Source: Sporocytophaga myxococcoides (lineage in GTDB: Bacteria > Bacteroidota > Bacteroidia > Cytophagales > Cytophagaceae). Taken from it: DNA of 64,000 nt. The position numbers and the translations under genes were made by a program. The stretch lies in NCBI RefSeq assembly GCF_000775915.1, contig NZ_BBLT01000016.1, positions 1-64,000 of the forward strand. Direction: 5' to 3'. Numbering within the stretch: the first letter of the stretch is position 1; each line of letters starts with the position of its first letter. The notes under the pieces were generated by a model. That model searched no databases. It was not told the DNA's origin and worked only from the letters and a program-made list of their open reading frames with translations. Shown piece after piece: positions 55,070-63,999 of this stretch.

Positions 55070-55699
55070 TTATTTCTTTAAATGTCTCTCCAGAAAATCA
55101 ACATAATGATCGATTAATTCGCTCGGATTATTTTTTTCAAATACACCAAAACCTATGAAAAAGGTTGGTTCAGGCATTAAAAACCTGGAAGCAATATTGA
55201 CAGATTCTATAAATTCCTGAGCATTTCCAACAGTAGCAATACCCATATGCAGTTTTTCCAACCAAAGAGGATCTTCCAATGTATTGTACGTCAGGTAAGG
55301 GATAAGAAAAGGGACAAACCTTGAAAACTCCGGGTTTATTTCGGTATAAAGTCTTTGGTCCTCCCAATTACCAATTGGAAAGGCTTGTGGGCCTGGGGTA
55401 TTCATATGAAAGAAATACTTTTCTTCAATCAGATGGTTGTAATCGCAAAACTTATTAGCCTCTATTACTTTATATAAAGTTTCCCATATGTCATCTCCGG
55501 ATTGATTAATAATTTGATAAGGATGAAAAGATGCACCGATGGTGATAGTTCCATTATTACCTGTTAGAGGCTGAATTAATTTATAGAAACCGTTTTTGTC
55601 ATCCGACATACGCTTAGGGTTCCCCTGAGTAAATCCCCAGATGTATTCTTTTCTAAAGGAATTGAGGGTTATTTTTTCAGAATCTTTTTTGGAGCCCAT
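55070..55699 (-). CDS. Hypothetical protein (209 aa)
   Basis: No signal peptide or membrane segment. The sequence is rich in aromatic residues, with motifs such as FFHMNTPGPQAFPIGNW and FFIGFGVFEKNNP, suggesting a compact alpha/beta cytoplasmic protein. I do not recognise a family. It may be co-transcribed with the GrpB gene (69-bp gap) and is divergent from the GbsR regulator. Confidence 0.7.
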   Translation of the reverse strand: MGSKKDSEKITLNSFRKEYIWGFTQGNPKRMSDDKNGFYKLIQPLTGNNGTITIGASFHPYQIINQSGDDIWETLYKVIEANKFCDYNHLIEEKYFFHMNTPGPQAFPIGNWEDQRLYTEINPEFSRFVPFLIPYLTYNTLEDPLWLEKLHMGIATVGNAQEFIESVNIASRFLMPEPTFFIGFGVFEKNNPSELIDHYVDFLERHLKK

Positions 55700-55882
55700 G
55701 GTATTCAGTTTTTTTTTGATAAAAAAAAATAATAATGAATTATTAAAATTCTTTTAAGTAGATACTCGATTTTTGCTTTGCTTTATTTTTATCCCAGTTT
55801 AAAATTACTTAAAACATCTTTGAATCCATATACACGGGCTCATCTTTACACGATTAGTTTATTAGTAATTTTTAAAACTTTT

Positions 55883-55932
55883 TACTGAATTTTCAGTAAT
55901 TATTGAAAGTTTAGAAAATGTTTCTATATTTG
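55883..55932 (+). promoter_or_regulatory. Promoter and palindromic operator of the GbsR gene
   Basis: TTG (55903-55905) and a perfect TAnnTTTG box TATATTTG (55925-55932) lie 22 nt apart. A start about 5 nt further coincides with the ATG at 55937, so the mRNA would be leaderless. Just upstream is the 16-nt palindrome TACTGAATTTTCAGTA (55883-55898), with 7-bp arms, a good site for the dimeric GbsR/MarR product. Confidence 0.7.
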
Positions 55933-55936
55933 TGCT

Positions 55937-56443
55937 ATGAAATTTGAAGAAGGTAAAAAGCAGTTTATTCAAACTTGGGGAAAACTGGGGTCGGAATGGG
56001 GGATTAATAGAACTATGGCTCAGGTCCATGCGCTTTTGCTTATCGCTCCAAAACCGCTCAGTACAGAAGAAATCATGGAAGAGCTGAGTATTTCCCGGGG
56101 AAATGCCAATATGAACATAAGGGATTTGCTAGGCTGGAATCTTATTCACAAAGAGCTGGTTCCGGGCGATCGTAAAGAATATTTTGTCGCAGAAAAGGAT
56201 ATCTGGGAAATAGCCAAAAGAATTTCCAGAGAAAGAAAAAGGAGAGAGATAGAACCAGTAAAAAATGTCCTGCATCAATTACAGGAAGTGGAAGGCGACA
56301 GATCAAAAGAGGAAGTTAAAGCATTTACAGATATGATGAATCAGCTGGGCGGATTTGTAGATAAAATGGATAAATCGGTTGATATCATGCTTAGTTCAGA
56401 TCAGAGCTGGTTCTTCGGAATGTTATTAAAGCTTATCAAATAA
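55937..56443 (+). CDS. GbsR/MarR family transcriptional regulator
   Basis: 168 residues. The winged helix-turn-helix (about 25-90) contains AQVHALLLIAPKPLSTEEIMEEL and ISRGNANMNIRDLLGW, as in GbsR-type regulators; the C-terminal helices would dimerise. It is the first gene of an operon with a DCC protein and a TIGR01777 epimerase, an arrangement I know from other Bacteroidota. The ligand is unknown. Its promoter carries a palindrome and appears leaderless. Confidence 0.9.
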   Translation: MKFEEGKKQFIQTWGKLGSEWGINRTMAQVHALLLIAPKPLSTEEIMEELSISRGNANMNIRDLLGWNLIHKELVPGDRKEYFVAEKDIWEIAKRISRERKRREIEPVKNVLHQLQEVEGDRSKEEVKAFTDMMNQLGGFVDKMDKSVDIMLSSDQSWFFGMLLKLIK

Positions 56444-56484
56444 GCTTTTTTATTTGAGTTTAATTTTCAATAAATTCTGAAAGT

Positions 56485-57300
56485 ATGAAAACTTTAAAAA
56501 GTCATGTGATCATTTATGATGAAGAATGTCCTATGTGCAATCTTTATACATCTGCTTTTTTGAAATCGGGAATGCTGGATAAAAATGGTCGTGTTGCATA
56601 CAATAAAATAGGAGAGGATATTAAGTGTAAAATTGATAAAGATCGTGCAAGGAATGAGATAGCCTTAGTTGATACAGAAGGTGGCTCTGTTTCCTACGGA
56701 TTGGAAAGTTTGTATAAGGTTATCGGTCATAATATCCCGCTTTTTTGGTCATTGTTCAGATTAAGGCCATTTAATTTCATCATGAAGAAATTGTATTTCT
56801 TTGTCTCTTATAATCGAAAGGTAATTGTGCCATCATCAGTATCAGGCTTCAATGCCTGCATTCCTGATATCAATAAAAAATATAGATTGGCTTTTATCCT
56901 TTTTGCATGGATTGTTTCAGCATTGACGGTAAATGCTTTTTCTGCTCGTCTGGTTCCTCTGGTTCCTGCTTCAAATCTATTGAGAGAATTGTTGATTTGC
57001 GGTGGTCAGTTAATATTTCAAGGTGTTTTGATTTTTTTCTTAAACAAAAGAAAGTTGTGGGATTACCTTGGTAATGTCATTGCTGTTTCATTGATAGGAT
57101 CTTTACTGTTGCTGCCTGCCCTGTGTTTTCCTTATTCAGGAGCTATGCTTTCCAATGTCGGATATCTCGGCTATTTTCTCCTTGTTGTTGGCTTTTTATT
57201 ACTGGAGCATAAAAGGAGAGTGAAGCTTCTGAATCTTCCTTCTGCATTGACTTTAGGTTGGTTGATTTATCGTCTCATCGTTTTATTAATAATACTATAA
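56485..57300 (+). CDS. DCC-type thiol-disulfide oxidoreductase-like membrane protein
   Basis: 271 residues. The N-terminal DUF393/DCC domain has VIIYDEECPMCNLYTSAF with a CxxC pair; the C-terminal half has four or five membrane helices (about 130-270). DCC proteins are predicted thioredoxin-like oxidoreductases; this one is fused to a membrane part. It lies 41 bp after the regulator and 10 bp before the epimerase gene. Function unproved. Confidence 0.85.
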   Translation: MKTLKSHVIIYDEECPMCNLYTSAFLKSGMLDKNGRVAYNKIGEDIKCKIDKDRARNEIALVDTEGGSVSYGLESLYKVIGHNIPLFWSLFRLRPFNFIMKKLYFFVSYNRKVIVPSSVSGFNACIPDINKKYRLAFILFAWIVSALTVNAFSARLVPLVPASNLLRELLICGGQLIFQGVLIFFLNKRKLWDYLGNVIAVSLIGSLLLLPALCFPYSGAMLSNVGYLGYFLLVVGFLLLEHKRRVKLLNLPSALTLGWLIYRLIVLLIIL

Positions 57301-57310
57301 ACATATTGCT

Positions 57311-58219
57311 ATGAATAGAATAATATTAGCAGGTGGTTCAGGCTACCTCGGAATGGTGCTTGCAGATTTTTATAAAAATAAAGTAAAAGAGATCATCATT
57401 TTAACAAGAGGAAAGAATGAAATGAAAGATAATATCAGATGTGTTCACTGGGATGGTCAACAAATATCAGATTGGATTGAATGGTTGGAAGGATCTGATT
57501 TACTTATCAATCTTACTGGTAAAAATGTTAATTGTCGCTATACAGATAAAAATAAAAATGAAATCATAAGCTCCAGGGTCAATGCAACCAAAGTCCTGGG
57601 AGAGGCTTTGATGAAATTAGAAAATCCACCAAAAGTGTGGATACAATGTGTTTCATCCACTATTTACAGGGATTCCAGAGATAAAGATATGGATGAATTC
57701 TCAGGTGAAATAGGGGAAGGCTTCTCTGTCGATGTCTGTGAACGTTGGGAGGAAGCTTTTGATAAACATGAGATGCCTAAAGTAAGGAAGGTTGCATTAC
57801 GCATTAGTTTCGTTTTAGGCAGAAATGGAGGAGCATTCCCTACCTTACTTACTCTTACCAGACTAGGACTTGGTGGTAAACAAGGAGATGGACTTCAATA
57901 TGTAAGCTGGATTCATGAAAAGGATTTTGCAAGAATTGTTGAATGGATTTATAGTAATGAAGAGATAATGGGAGTTTATAATTGCACCGCACCTAATCCT
58001 GTTACAAACAAAGTAATGATGTCTACGCTTAGGAAAGCAGCAGGAATACCCATTGGTTTGCCATCTCCTGAATGCTTATTAAAAGTAGGAGCATTTTTAA
58101 TTGGTACAGAACCGGAGCTGGCATTGAAAAGCAGAAAAGTAGTTCCCGCTAAGTTAATAAATGAAGGATTTCAGTTTGAGTATAATCATTTGGAATATGC
58201 TCTAGCGGATCTTGTATAA
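57311..58219 (+). CDS. TIGR01777 family epimerase/oxidoreductase
   Basis: 302 residues. The NAD(P)-binding start is IILAGGSGYLGMVLADFY; LLINLTGKNVNCRYTDKNK and the catalytic-region SSTIYRD are typical of TIGR01777 (YfcH-like). LRISFVLGRNGGAFPTLL and SWIHEKDFARIVEWI are also conserved. The reaction of the family is not established. Last gene of the GbsR operon; the terminator at 58247 follows. Confidence 0.92.
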   Translation: MNRIILAGGSGYLGMVLADFYKNKVKEIIILTRGKNEMKDNIRCVHWDGQQISDWIEWLEGSDLLINLTGKNVNCRYTDKNKNEIISSRVNATKVLGEALMKLENPPKVWIQCVSSTIYRDSRDKDMDEFSGEIGEGFSVDVCERWEEAFDKHEMPKVRKVALRISFVLGRNGGAFPTLLTLTRLGLGGKQGDGLQYVSWIHEKDFARIVEWIYSNEEIMGVYNCTAPNPVTNKVMMSTLRKAAGIPIGLPSPECLLKVGAFLIGTEPELALKSRKVVPAKLINEGFQFEYNHLEYALADLV

Positions 58220-58246
58220 AGCTAATCTATAACTCAGATAAAAATT

Positions 58247-58284
58247 AAAAGGCCCGCTTTTTACTCAATGCGGGCCTTTTTAAA
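58247..58284. terminator. Bidirectional terminator after the TIGR01777 gene
   Basis: 11-bp stem AAAAGGCCCGC (58247-58257) with 58270-58280 and a T-run; it separates the plus-strand operon from the convergent small gene at 58313. Confidence 0.9.
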
Positions 58285-58312
58285 TTAGGTGTCAAATTTA
58301 ATGAACTAAGTT

Positions 58313-58657
58313 TTAATCAAAATTACCTGCTTGATATAAATTTATTTTAATGTTATAGTTAATTCTCTTATCGTCCACTTTAACACTCAAAAAGGAAAGA
58401 TTTTTAGCTGAGATATTCTGTCTGAAAAATCCCATCTTCTCATTGCCAATAGCTTGTTTTTTAGGAGTGGTAATATATCCGCCTCGTAATTCACCATCCG
58501 GTGTCAGGATGATTTTGATCGTAGACGGTAAAAGCTCTTCCTGATAGGTCTCACTTTCAATGATTAGTTTACCTGTCAGGTTCTCTTCAAAATTCCACTC
58601 AATCATGTTGGTTTTTGAATTCAAATCAATTGTTTTAATCAATTTTCCTTTGGCCAT
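58313..58657 (-). CDS. Small hypothetical protein (114 aa)
   Basis: A beta-rich soluble protein without signal peptide (KLIKTIDLNSKTNMIEW, then GYITTPKKQAIGNEKM, then INYNIKINLYQ). No family recognised. Single gene with a clean ATG; it converges on the GbsR operon. Confidence 0.6.
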   Translation of the reverse strand: MAKGKLIKTIDLNSKTNMIEWNFEENLTGKLIIESETYQEELLPSTIKIILTPDGELRGGYITTPKKQAIGNEKMGFFRQNISAKNLSFLSVKVDDKRINYNIKINLYQAGNFD

Positions 58658-58771
58658 AGCAATAAGAGTTTTAAGTTGGAACTGCGGGTTTATACGGTGG
58701 CCTTTAAGGGAAGTTGAGAATGTGAATAACTATAATTTTTTGAATTTTTTGTTGGATTTTTTTTGAGTTAA

Positions 58772-59146
58772 TCAACCATTTAAGATCCACTGCTTTGCAT
58801 TGGTATTATTGGTGAATAAGCGAGTTGGCTTTGCCGGGGGATTTAATACGAAATACATATTTGCTAATGACCTCTTCATATCAGAATTAGTGACTATCGC
58901 AATTTTCGATAGTCCTTCATAACCATCTTCAGAAAAGAATCTCCAGGCCTGAGGTTTAAAAACTCTTAATTCATGTGGTAAAGTGACTATAGCTGGAAAC
59001 GTTTTGCCTTTTTGTAGCTCCAGCCTGTTTTTCAAAATTTCTTTTGCTACGCTTAGTGTTATGATCGCATCACTTTTGTAGTGAGCATGTAAAATTTCAT
59101 CTTCAAACCAAAGTTGTATGTGCTGATCCTCAAATATTATTTCCAT
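58772..59146 (-). CDS. STAS-like protein (DUF7793-type)
   Basis: 124 residues. The alternating pattern FEDEILHAHYKSDAIITLSVA, GKTFPAIVTLP and IAIVTNSDMKRSLANMYFVL resembles SpoIIAA/STAS-type folds seen in many Bacteroidota proteins. Cytoplasmic, possibly regulatory. It is a single gene; assignment is by pattern only. Confidence 0.6.
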   Translation of the reverse strand: MEIIFEDQHIQLWFEDEILHAHYKSDAIITLSVAKEILKNRLELQKGKTFPAIVTLPHELRVFKPQAWRFFSEDGYEGLSKIAIVTNSDMKRSLANMYFVLNPPAKPTRLFTNNTNAKQWILNG

Positions 59147-59359
59147 ATTTTTCTTAAAAAACTTTTAAAGATAAGAAACTTATAAATGTCTGCCCAAATA
59201 AGATTTCTAAATTGGTTATAGTACGTTAAACTTATTTTAAGTGACAGATTATTAGGTTTATATGTGTGTAATTTTAAAATTTTAATAGTCCGTAATTTGG
59301 AAAAAGTGGATTTATGATTCCTATTGACCGAACTACCTTTGAATATAAATTTTTAAGAT

Positions 59360-60131
59360 ATGAATCATCTATCCTTAGAAAATAAAAAAACTAAGCACCT
59401 GAAAACGCTGCTGATATTTTTAGCTGTTTCATCTTTGGTATTTTTAATGCTTCACGGACCTATTCCTCAATGGGTTTCTTATCATAGTTTTGCAGATCAT
59501 AATACTTTTTATGGGATTAATAATTTTTACAATGTTGTTTCGAATTTTCCATTTTTAAGGGTAGGAGCAGTTGGAATATTTTATTATTCTGAAACACAAT
59601 TTTTCATATAAGTCTGCAAGACTATGTTTCTTTATCGGTATATCCTTTACCGGATTGGGATCTGCCTATTATCATTATGATCCTTCAACACCAACCCTGG
59701 TTTGGGACAGGCTTCCGATGACTATCACTTTTATGTCTTTTTTTGCGTTTATCCTTTTCAGGAACTTTTCATTTCAAAATAATGATAACATATTGATTGT
59801 ATTGCTTCTGACTGGAATCTTAAGTATTGTTTATTGGTATCTAGGAGAGCTGAAGGACAATGGTGATTTGAGATGGTATGCTCTGGTTCAGTTTTACCCT
59901 GTTGTTGCCATTATTATTATCTTGCTTTGGAATGGAAATGACAGGCAAATGTTGGGAGTTATTCTGTGGTATATTGCTGCAAAGGTTTTTGAAGCTACTA
60001 ACGAAGCGTTTTTATCATTGACCGAAGTGATAAGTGGTCATACTGTCAAACACCTGATAGCAGCTTGTGCAGCAATGCATCTTCTAGTTTTATTCTATTT
60101 GGAAAACAAAGCATTGATGAAAAAAATTTAA
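59360..60131 (+). pseudogene. Ceramidase-like membrane protein, single-base frameshift
   Basis: The first part (from ATG 59360) reads YHSFADHNTFYGINNFYNVVSNFPFLRVGAVGIF and ends at 59611; the second, in the next frame from about 59571, reads ILKHNFSYKSARLCFFIG, GLGSAYYHYDPSTP and LVWDRLPMTITFMSF with several helices. Joined, they match the alkaline ceramidase-like superfamily. Deleting one T from the TTTT run at 59580-59583 would give GIFIILKHNF. So it is a recent pseudogene or a base-calling error. The DUF2459 gene begins 2 bp after its stop. Confidence 0.8.
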
Positions 60132-60133
60132 TT

Positions 60134-60811
60134 ATGAAAAAAGCCGTTTCTATTATTTACAAATCCATCAAATATGTATTTGTTATCCTGATACTGTATT
60201 TCATCACTGCTTTGTTATGTACAATCATACCCGTCAATAATTCCTTTACTGAGGATGAGAAGGGCGTTCAGATTTTTATCAGATCCAATGGGGTGCATAC
60301 GGATATTGTAGTACCTGTAAAGGACTCTGTTAAAGATTGGAGTCAGGAATTATCAGGCTTGCAATTATACCATGATAACCAAATCAAATATGTTGCCTTT
60401 GGATGGGGAGATAAGGGGTTTTATCTTCATACTCCTACATGGGCTGATTTAAAAGTTTCTACAGCATTAAAAGCCGCATTCTGGTTAAGCACTTCCGCAA
60501 TGCATGTTACCTATTACCCCTATAAGCCAGGAACAGATGAATATACCAGATCCATTTATATTTCCTCTGATCAATACCGTGAACTTGTAAACTATATCAA
60601 AGAGTCATTCAGATTGAATTCAGATGGGAAGATTGAGGTGATTAATTGCTGCAAGTATTCTGGTCTGGATAATGAATTCTATGAAGGCAAAGGCGTATAT
60701 AGCTTAATAAAAACATGTAATACCTGGACGAATACAGGGCTTAAGGAAGCAGGAGTTAAAACTGCATTATGGGCACCTTTTGAGTGGTCTGTGATGTATC
60801 ATAGAAAATAA
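60134..60811 (+). CDS. TIGR02117/DUF2459 family protein
   Basis: 225 residues from the ATG at 60134 (MKKAVSIIYKSIKYVFVILI); an earlier in-frame ATG lies inside the previous gene. One N-terminal helix, then IFIRSNGVHTDIVVPVKD, FGWGDKGFYLHTPTW and SAMHVTYYPY, all typical of the family, which is of unknown function and periplasmic by prediction. It is joined to the preceding gene with a 2-bp gap, so a frameshift there may affect its translation. Confidence 0.9.
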   Translation: MKKAVSIIYKSIKYVFVILILYFITALLCTIIPVNNSFTEDEKGVQIFIRSNGVHTDIVVPVKDSVKDWSQELSGLQLYHDNQIKYVAFGWGDKGFYLHTPTWADLKVSTALKAAFWLSTSAMHVTYYPYKPGTDEYTRSIYISSDQYRELVNYIKESFRLNSDGKIEVINCCKYSGLDNEFYEGKGVYSLIKTCNTWTNTGLKEAGVKTALWAPFEWSVMYHRK

Positions 60812-61116
60812 TTTTATGCTGCTAAAAATATATAATACAGAATACATTTTCATATTAGGTGATATGATCAATTGTTCCTAATGATTGATCTGTCTTGTTT
60901 ATTTTGGAGTTGGAAGTCAAGACTTTTCAGAGTGTAATAAATAAGAATTTTCCTTTTTCCAGATCATTAACGAATCTCAGTACTGTTATAATAGCCTAAG
61001 TGCTGTTAAAAAAATATCTTAACTTTTAAAAACATATTACTTTCAAAGTGCTTGTGCTAACAGATAATTTGTTGTCCTTTTAATGCAACATTTTAAAGCA
61101 ATTAAAAAGTAATATT
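60812..61116. other. Intergenic region before the NAD(P)-binding gene
   Basis: 305 bp of AT-rich sequence. It should hold a promoter for the downstream gene. No strong hairpin, palindrome or reading frame was seen. Confidence 0.4.
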
Positions 61117-61872
61117 ATGAAAATCTTAGTAATTGGCGGTTCTGGCCTTATCGGAACAAAGGTAGTTGCCCAACTACATCAGAAGGGCCATCAGGTTATT
61201 GCTGCTTCTCCCTCTACCGGTATTAATACGATCACTGGAGAAGGTTTGGCTGAAGCAATGGAAAACACAGATATTGTTATTGACCTTGCTAATTCCCCGT
61301 CGTTCGAAGACAATGCAGTAATGGAATTTTTTCAGACTTCCGGCCAGAATTTGTTGAGTGCAGAAATCAATGCGGGGATAAAGCATCATGTGGCACTTTC
61401 AATAGTGGGAGTAGATATCATGCACAGCATAGGTTATATGCGTGCAAAAATGGTCCAGGAAAATCTGATCAGACAATCGGGTGTACCTTATACTATAATC
61501 CGAAGTACACAATTTTTTGAGTTTATAGGAGGTATCATCAATAAGGCAACACAAGGAAACGAAGTTCATCTTTCTGATGTACAATTTCAGCCTATAGCTG
61601 CAGACGAAGTAGCCGGTTTTGTGGTTAAATACGCCCTGGCTGCTCCAGTTAATGGTAAAGTGGAAATCGCAGGCCCGGAACGTTTTGATATGTATAGGGT
61701 AGTAGAGCGTTATCTGCAATCTTTCAAAGATTCACGCAAGGTAATATCTGATGGAAAACCTGAATACTTTGGAGGAGAGGTTAATCATACAGCACTTGTG
61801 CCGGCTGGAAAGGCAGAGTTAGGAACGATTAGTTTCGAGGAATGGTTGAGCAAGCAATTGCAACATGCGTAA
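61117..61872 (+). CDS. NAD(P)-binding protein, NmrA/SDR-like
   Basis: 251 residues. The start KILVIGGSGLIGTKVVAQLHQKG is the dinucleotide-binding motif; VPYTIIRSTQFFEF and AADEVAGFVVKYAL are typical of atypical SDR proteins of the NmrA/HSCARG type. It lacks a YxxxK pair; these proteins can be quinone reductases or redox sensors. Cytoplasmic, single gene. Confidence 0.88.
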   Translation: MKILVIGGSGLIGTKVVAQLHQKGHQVIAASPSTGINTITGEGLAEAMENTDIVIDLANSPSFEDNAVMEFFQTSGQNLLSAEINAGIKHHVALSIVGVDIMHSIGYMRAKMVQENLIRQSGVPYTIIRSTQFFEFIGGIINKATQGNEVHLSDVQFQPIAADEVAGFVVKYALAAPVNGKVEIAGPERFDMYRVVERYLQSFKDSRKVISDGKPEYFGGEVNHTALVPAGKAELGTISFEEWLSKQLQHA

Positions 61873-61987
61873 AAATTAAAGCCCTTAAGCAAATTAAAAG
61901 AGGCCAAGCGTCATTAAACTCCTTTGCGGATTTTCAGGAAGGTATATGGTCGTGATTTTAGATTAGATGAAAAAAATCACATCATAT

Positions 61988-62215
61988 TTAATCCAATAAA
62001 TCATCAATAATTTCGGCATCATGTACCGATTCGTAATCATTGTCCACCTTCTGAGATGGGTTATTCCCTTTTCTGACACCATAAATGGTGATGATTATCA
62101 TTCCAATAAACATAAGGATAAAGATGACTGAATAGATCATAGATTTAATTGTAGAAATTGAAATCTCAACTTTGCCACTTTGGATACGGTAGGTACTAAA
62201 TTCAGTTGTCTTCAA
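61988..62215 (-). CDS. Small hypothetical single-helix membrane protein
   Basis: 75 residues with one membrane helix (about 27-47, MIYSVIFILMFIGMIIITIYG), a short N-terminal tail and an acidic C-terminus (YESVHDAEIIDDLLD). No family recognised. It could be co-transcribed with the small gene at 62296 on the same strand. Confidence 0.55.
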   Translation of the reverse strand: MKTTEFSTYRIQSGKVEISISTIKSMIYSVIFILMFIGMIIITIYGVRKGNNPSQKVDNDYESVHDAEIIDDLLD

Positions 62216-62295
62216 TCATTCTAACAATTTAATAACTATTAGGGAAAATTCTTATAACGGCATTAAATAAGCCTAAGACATATGCATAGATGAGT

Positions 62296-62445
62296 TTACT
62301 CTTCTTTAGATTGAATAGAATTAGGTTCCCTGAGCCCCCATTCTTTCTTTATGCGTTCTTTGTTTTGCTCTGTCAATTTCTTAGTTTGATTGGTGTTTCT
62401 TTTGGCTATCGCCGTAATGTCTTTTATCATTTTATCAATGGTCAT
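62296..62445 (-). CDS. Very small charged protein (49 aa), putative
   Basis: Frame from ATG 62445 (MTIDKMIKDITAIAKRN) to TAA at 62296. It is hydrophilic, rich in Lys, Gln and Glu (KKLTEQNKERIKKEWG) and would be helical. The opposite-strand frame over the same DNA (62290-62526) is less protein-like. No ribosome site of note. Low confidence. Confidence 0.35.
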   Translation of the reverse strand: MTIDKMIKDITAIAKRNTNQTKKLTEQNKERIKKEWGLREPNSIQSKEE

Positions 62446-62542
62446 AATTATTTTGCGTTTATAAGTTACTCCTCAAAAATAGATTTCCGCAACGCAAACC
62501 ATCTGCGTCCCCCTTTGTATTTTTAAGAAATAGCTTTTTAAC

Positions 62543-62743
62543 ATGGAAGGACCCAAGGACCCTTATGATCTATTAAACTATGATAAGGTTTTTATTCTCC
62601 TGAAAGAAAGAGTAGGAAAGGAGGAATACCCGAGGATATGTGAAGTTGGACCGTGTCCGGAAGAAAGATTTCCTTTCTGGTCGTTTCGTAACGCAGAAGA
62701 AATCCGTTTACCCCTGGCAGCTGGTCATGGGTTTTTCACTTAA
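62543..62743 (+). CDS. Small hypothetical protein (66 aa)
   Basis: MEGPKDPYDLLNYDKVFIL at the start and EEIRLPLAAGHGFFT at the end; two Cys lie in ICEVGPCPEE. The composition is protein-like but no family is recognised and the ribosome site is weak. Confidence 0.4.
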   Translation: MEGPKDPYDLLNYDKVFILLKERVGKEEYPRICEVGPCPEERFPFWSFRNAEEIRLPLAAGHGFFT

Positions 62744-62900
62744 AGCGATATGGTGATTTTTTGTTTAAGAGTTAGCCTAAGTTCATCTTAATGGCTATAT
62801 TTTAAAAAATATGTTTATTGTCAATCTGATGGTTCTAAAATTCATATAAAATAACGTTTAAATAATAGATAAAAATTATTATTTATTAAATTATTACAAT

Positions 62901-63146
62901 ATGTACAACAGAATTTACCCTTTCAACTATTCGTTGAATGCCTCCAAAAATGAAATAAATCGTCGTGTTTATTTCATAAAAATGCACAACAAAGCAATTG
63001 AAACTATTAAAAGTGGTCAAGTCCAACTGAGAGCATCCCCTCAGGAAGGGATTAACTATTATTTAACGAAAATTGAGGAATTAAAATTAGAAATCCTTGA
63101 GTTTATAAGCTGGTGCACGGAACTTGAAAAAAGGCAGCACAAATAA
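62901..63146 (+). CDS. Small hypothetical protein (81 aa)
   Basis: Soluble and mostly helical (NEINRRVYFIKMHNKAIETI, YLTKIEELKLEILEFISW). The start ATG follows an AT-rich 150-bp spacer. It has no domain I know. It converges on the BRO-N gene with a shared perfect terminator and may belong to the same mobile region. Confidence 0.55.
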   Translation: MYNRIYPFNYSLNASKNEINRRVYFIKMHNKAIETIKSGQVQLRASPQEGINYYLTKIEELKLEILEFISWCTELEKRQHK

Positions 63147-63156
63147 AAATAAGAAC

Positions 63157-63183
63157 AAATGGTCCAGAATTTCTGGACCATTT
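63157..63183. terminator. Bidirectional terminator before the BRO-N gene end
   Basis: Perfect 12-bp stem AAATGGTCCAGA (63157-63168) with 63172-63183 and a 3-nt loop, between convergent stops. Confidence 0.88.
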
Positions 63184-63186
63184 CTC

Positions 63187-63999
63187 TTAGGAAGCTTTTT
63201 TCGCAGGAAGCAATTTGGGAAGGTACTCCAAAGCTTTATCATCCCTGCCTCTGAAATATCCTCTTGCTCGATTGATTAGCCAATCTGTTTCAATGTACTC
63301 AATGAATTTTGGCAATACATCATTGTGGTATTGTCTTGCGTCTACTTCAAATCCAGTAGGAAGCTTATGTTTATAAAATTTATATTGTTTAGATAGGTGA
63401 GGGTAATATGTATCTAACCATTCAGGGAAGGATTTGCCAACAGATACATCCATTCTAATTTCCTTACCTTCTTTACTATGGTCAGGAATTACATGGCCTA
63501 ACGCCTCTAGTTTTCCATAAACCCGTATAAATAATTCTCCAATCACTGAAAAATATCCTTGATCAACTCGATCATAATTTTCATGAAATCTTTGGACAAA
63601 AAGTGGGGTATGAGGCTTTTGTTTGTATTCTCCCGTTTTTCTTATAGATGGAATAACTTCATTTGTTATCCATTTTTTGAAGGCTTTAGCTTCAGGTTTA
63701 TTCGATGTTAAAACTAATGAATATAATCCTGACTCATTAATCAAGGAAACGTCCCTGTTTTGACCTGATACGAATAATTTTCGTATCAGCTTTTCGTCTT
63801 CATCTAGTCTCGCCAAAGACTTAGAAACATCTTGTAAGCCCAAAACATCACAAACATCCTTGGCAATTATCCAAAGTTGACCTTCTATTTCAATGGTCCG
63901 AACATTGTTAATGAAGTCGCCTGAATTGTGATATTCAAAGATAGTTAGCTGATTATTAACTTCTTTGGTTGAGTTTTGTCGAATTGCTCCTTGAGCACT
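63187..63999 (-). CDS. BRO-N domain antirepressor-like protein, 5' end outside the window
   Basis: The frame stays open without a stop from 63187 to the right edge, so about 270 codons are visible and the true start lies beyond. The N-terminal part reads LTIFEYHNSGDFINNVRTIE, LWIIAKDVCDVLG and LARLDEDEKLIRKL, then INESGLYSLVLTSNKPEAKAFKKWI, the classic BRO-N/antirepressor pattern seen in phage and virus genes. The second half (about 130 residues) has no domain I recognise. A start at 63843 (TTG) would cut off half of the BRO-N domain. It marks a probable prophage or defence-related region to the right. Confidence 0.85.
   Translation of the reverse strand, partial: SAQGAIRQNSTKEVNNQLTIFEYHNSGDFINNVRTIEIEGQLWIIAKDVCDVLGLQDVSKSLARLDEDEKLIRKLFVSGQNRDVSLINESGLYSLVLTSNKPEAKAFKKWITNEVIPSIRKTGEYKQKPHTPLFVQRFHENYDRVDQGYFSVIGELFIRVYGKLEALGHVIPDHSKEGKEIRMDVSVGKSFPEWLDTYYPHLSKQYKFYKHKLPTGFEVDARQYHNDVLPKFIEYIETDWLINRARGYFRGRDDKALEYLPKLLPAKKAS

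Noticed and set aside
62290-62526. Plus-strand 78-codon frame rich in Phe and Leu
   Set aside because: The opposite strand holds a more protein-like small frame, and the plus frame has no usable ribosome site.
63187-63843. BRO-N gene starting at TTG 63843
   Set aside because: Upstream in-frame sequence to the window edge continues the BRO-N domain (LTIFEYHNS, LWIIAKDVCDVLG), so the real start is outside the window.
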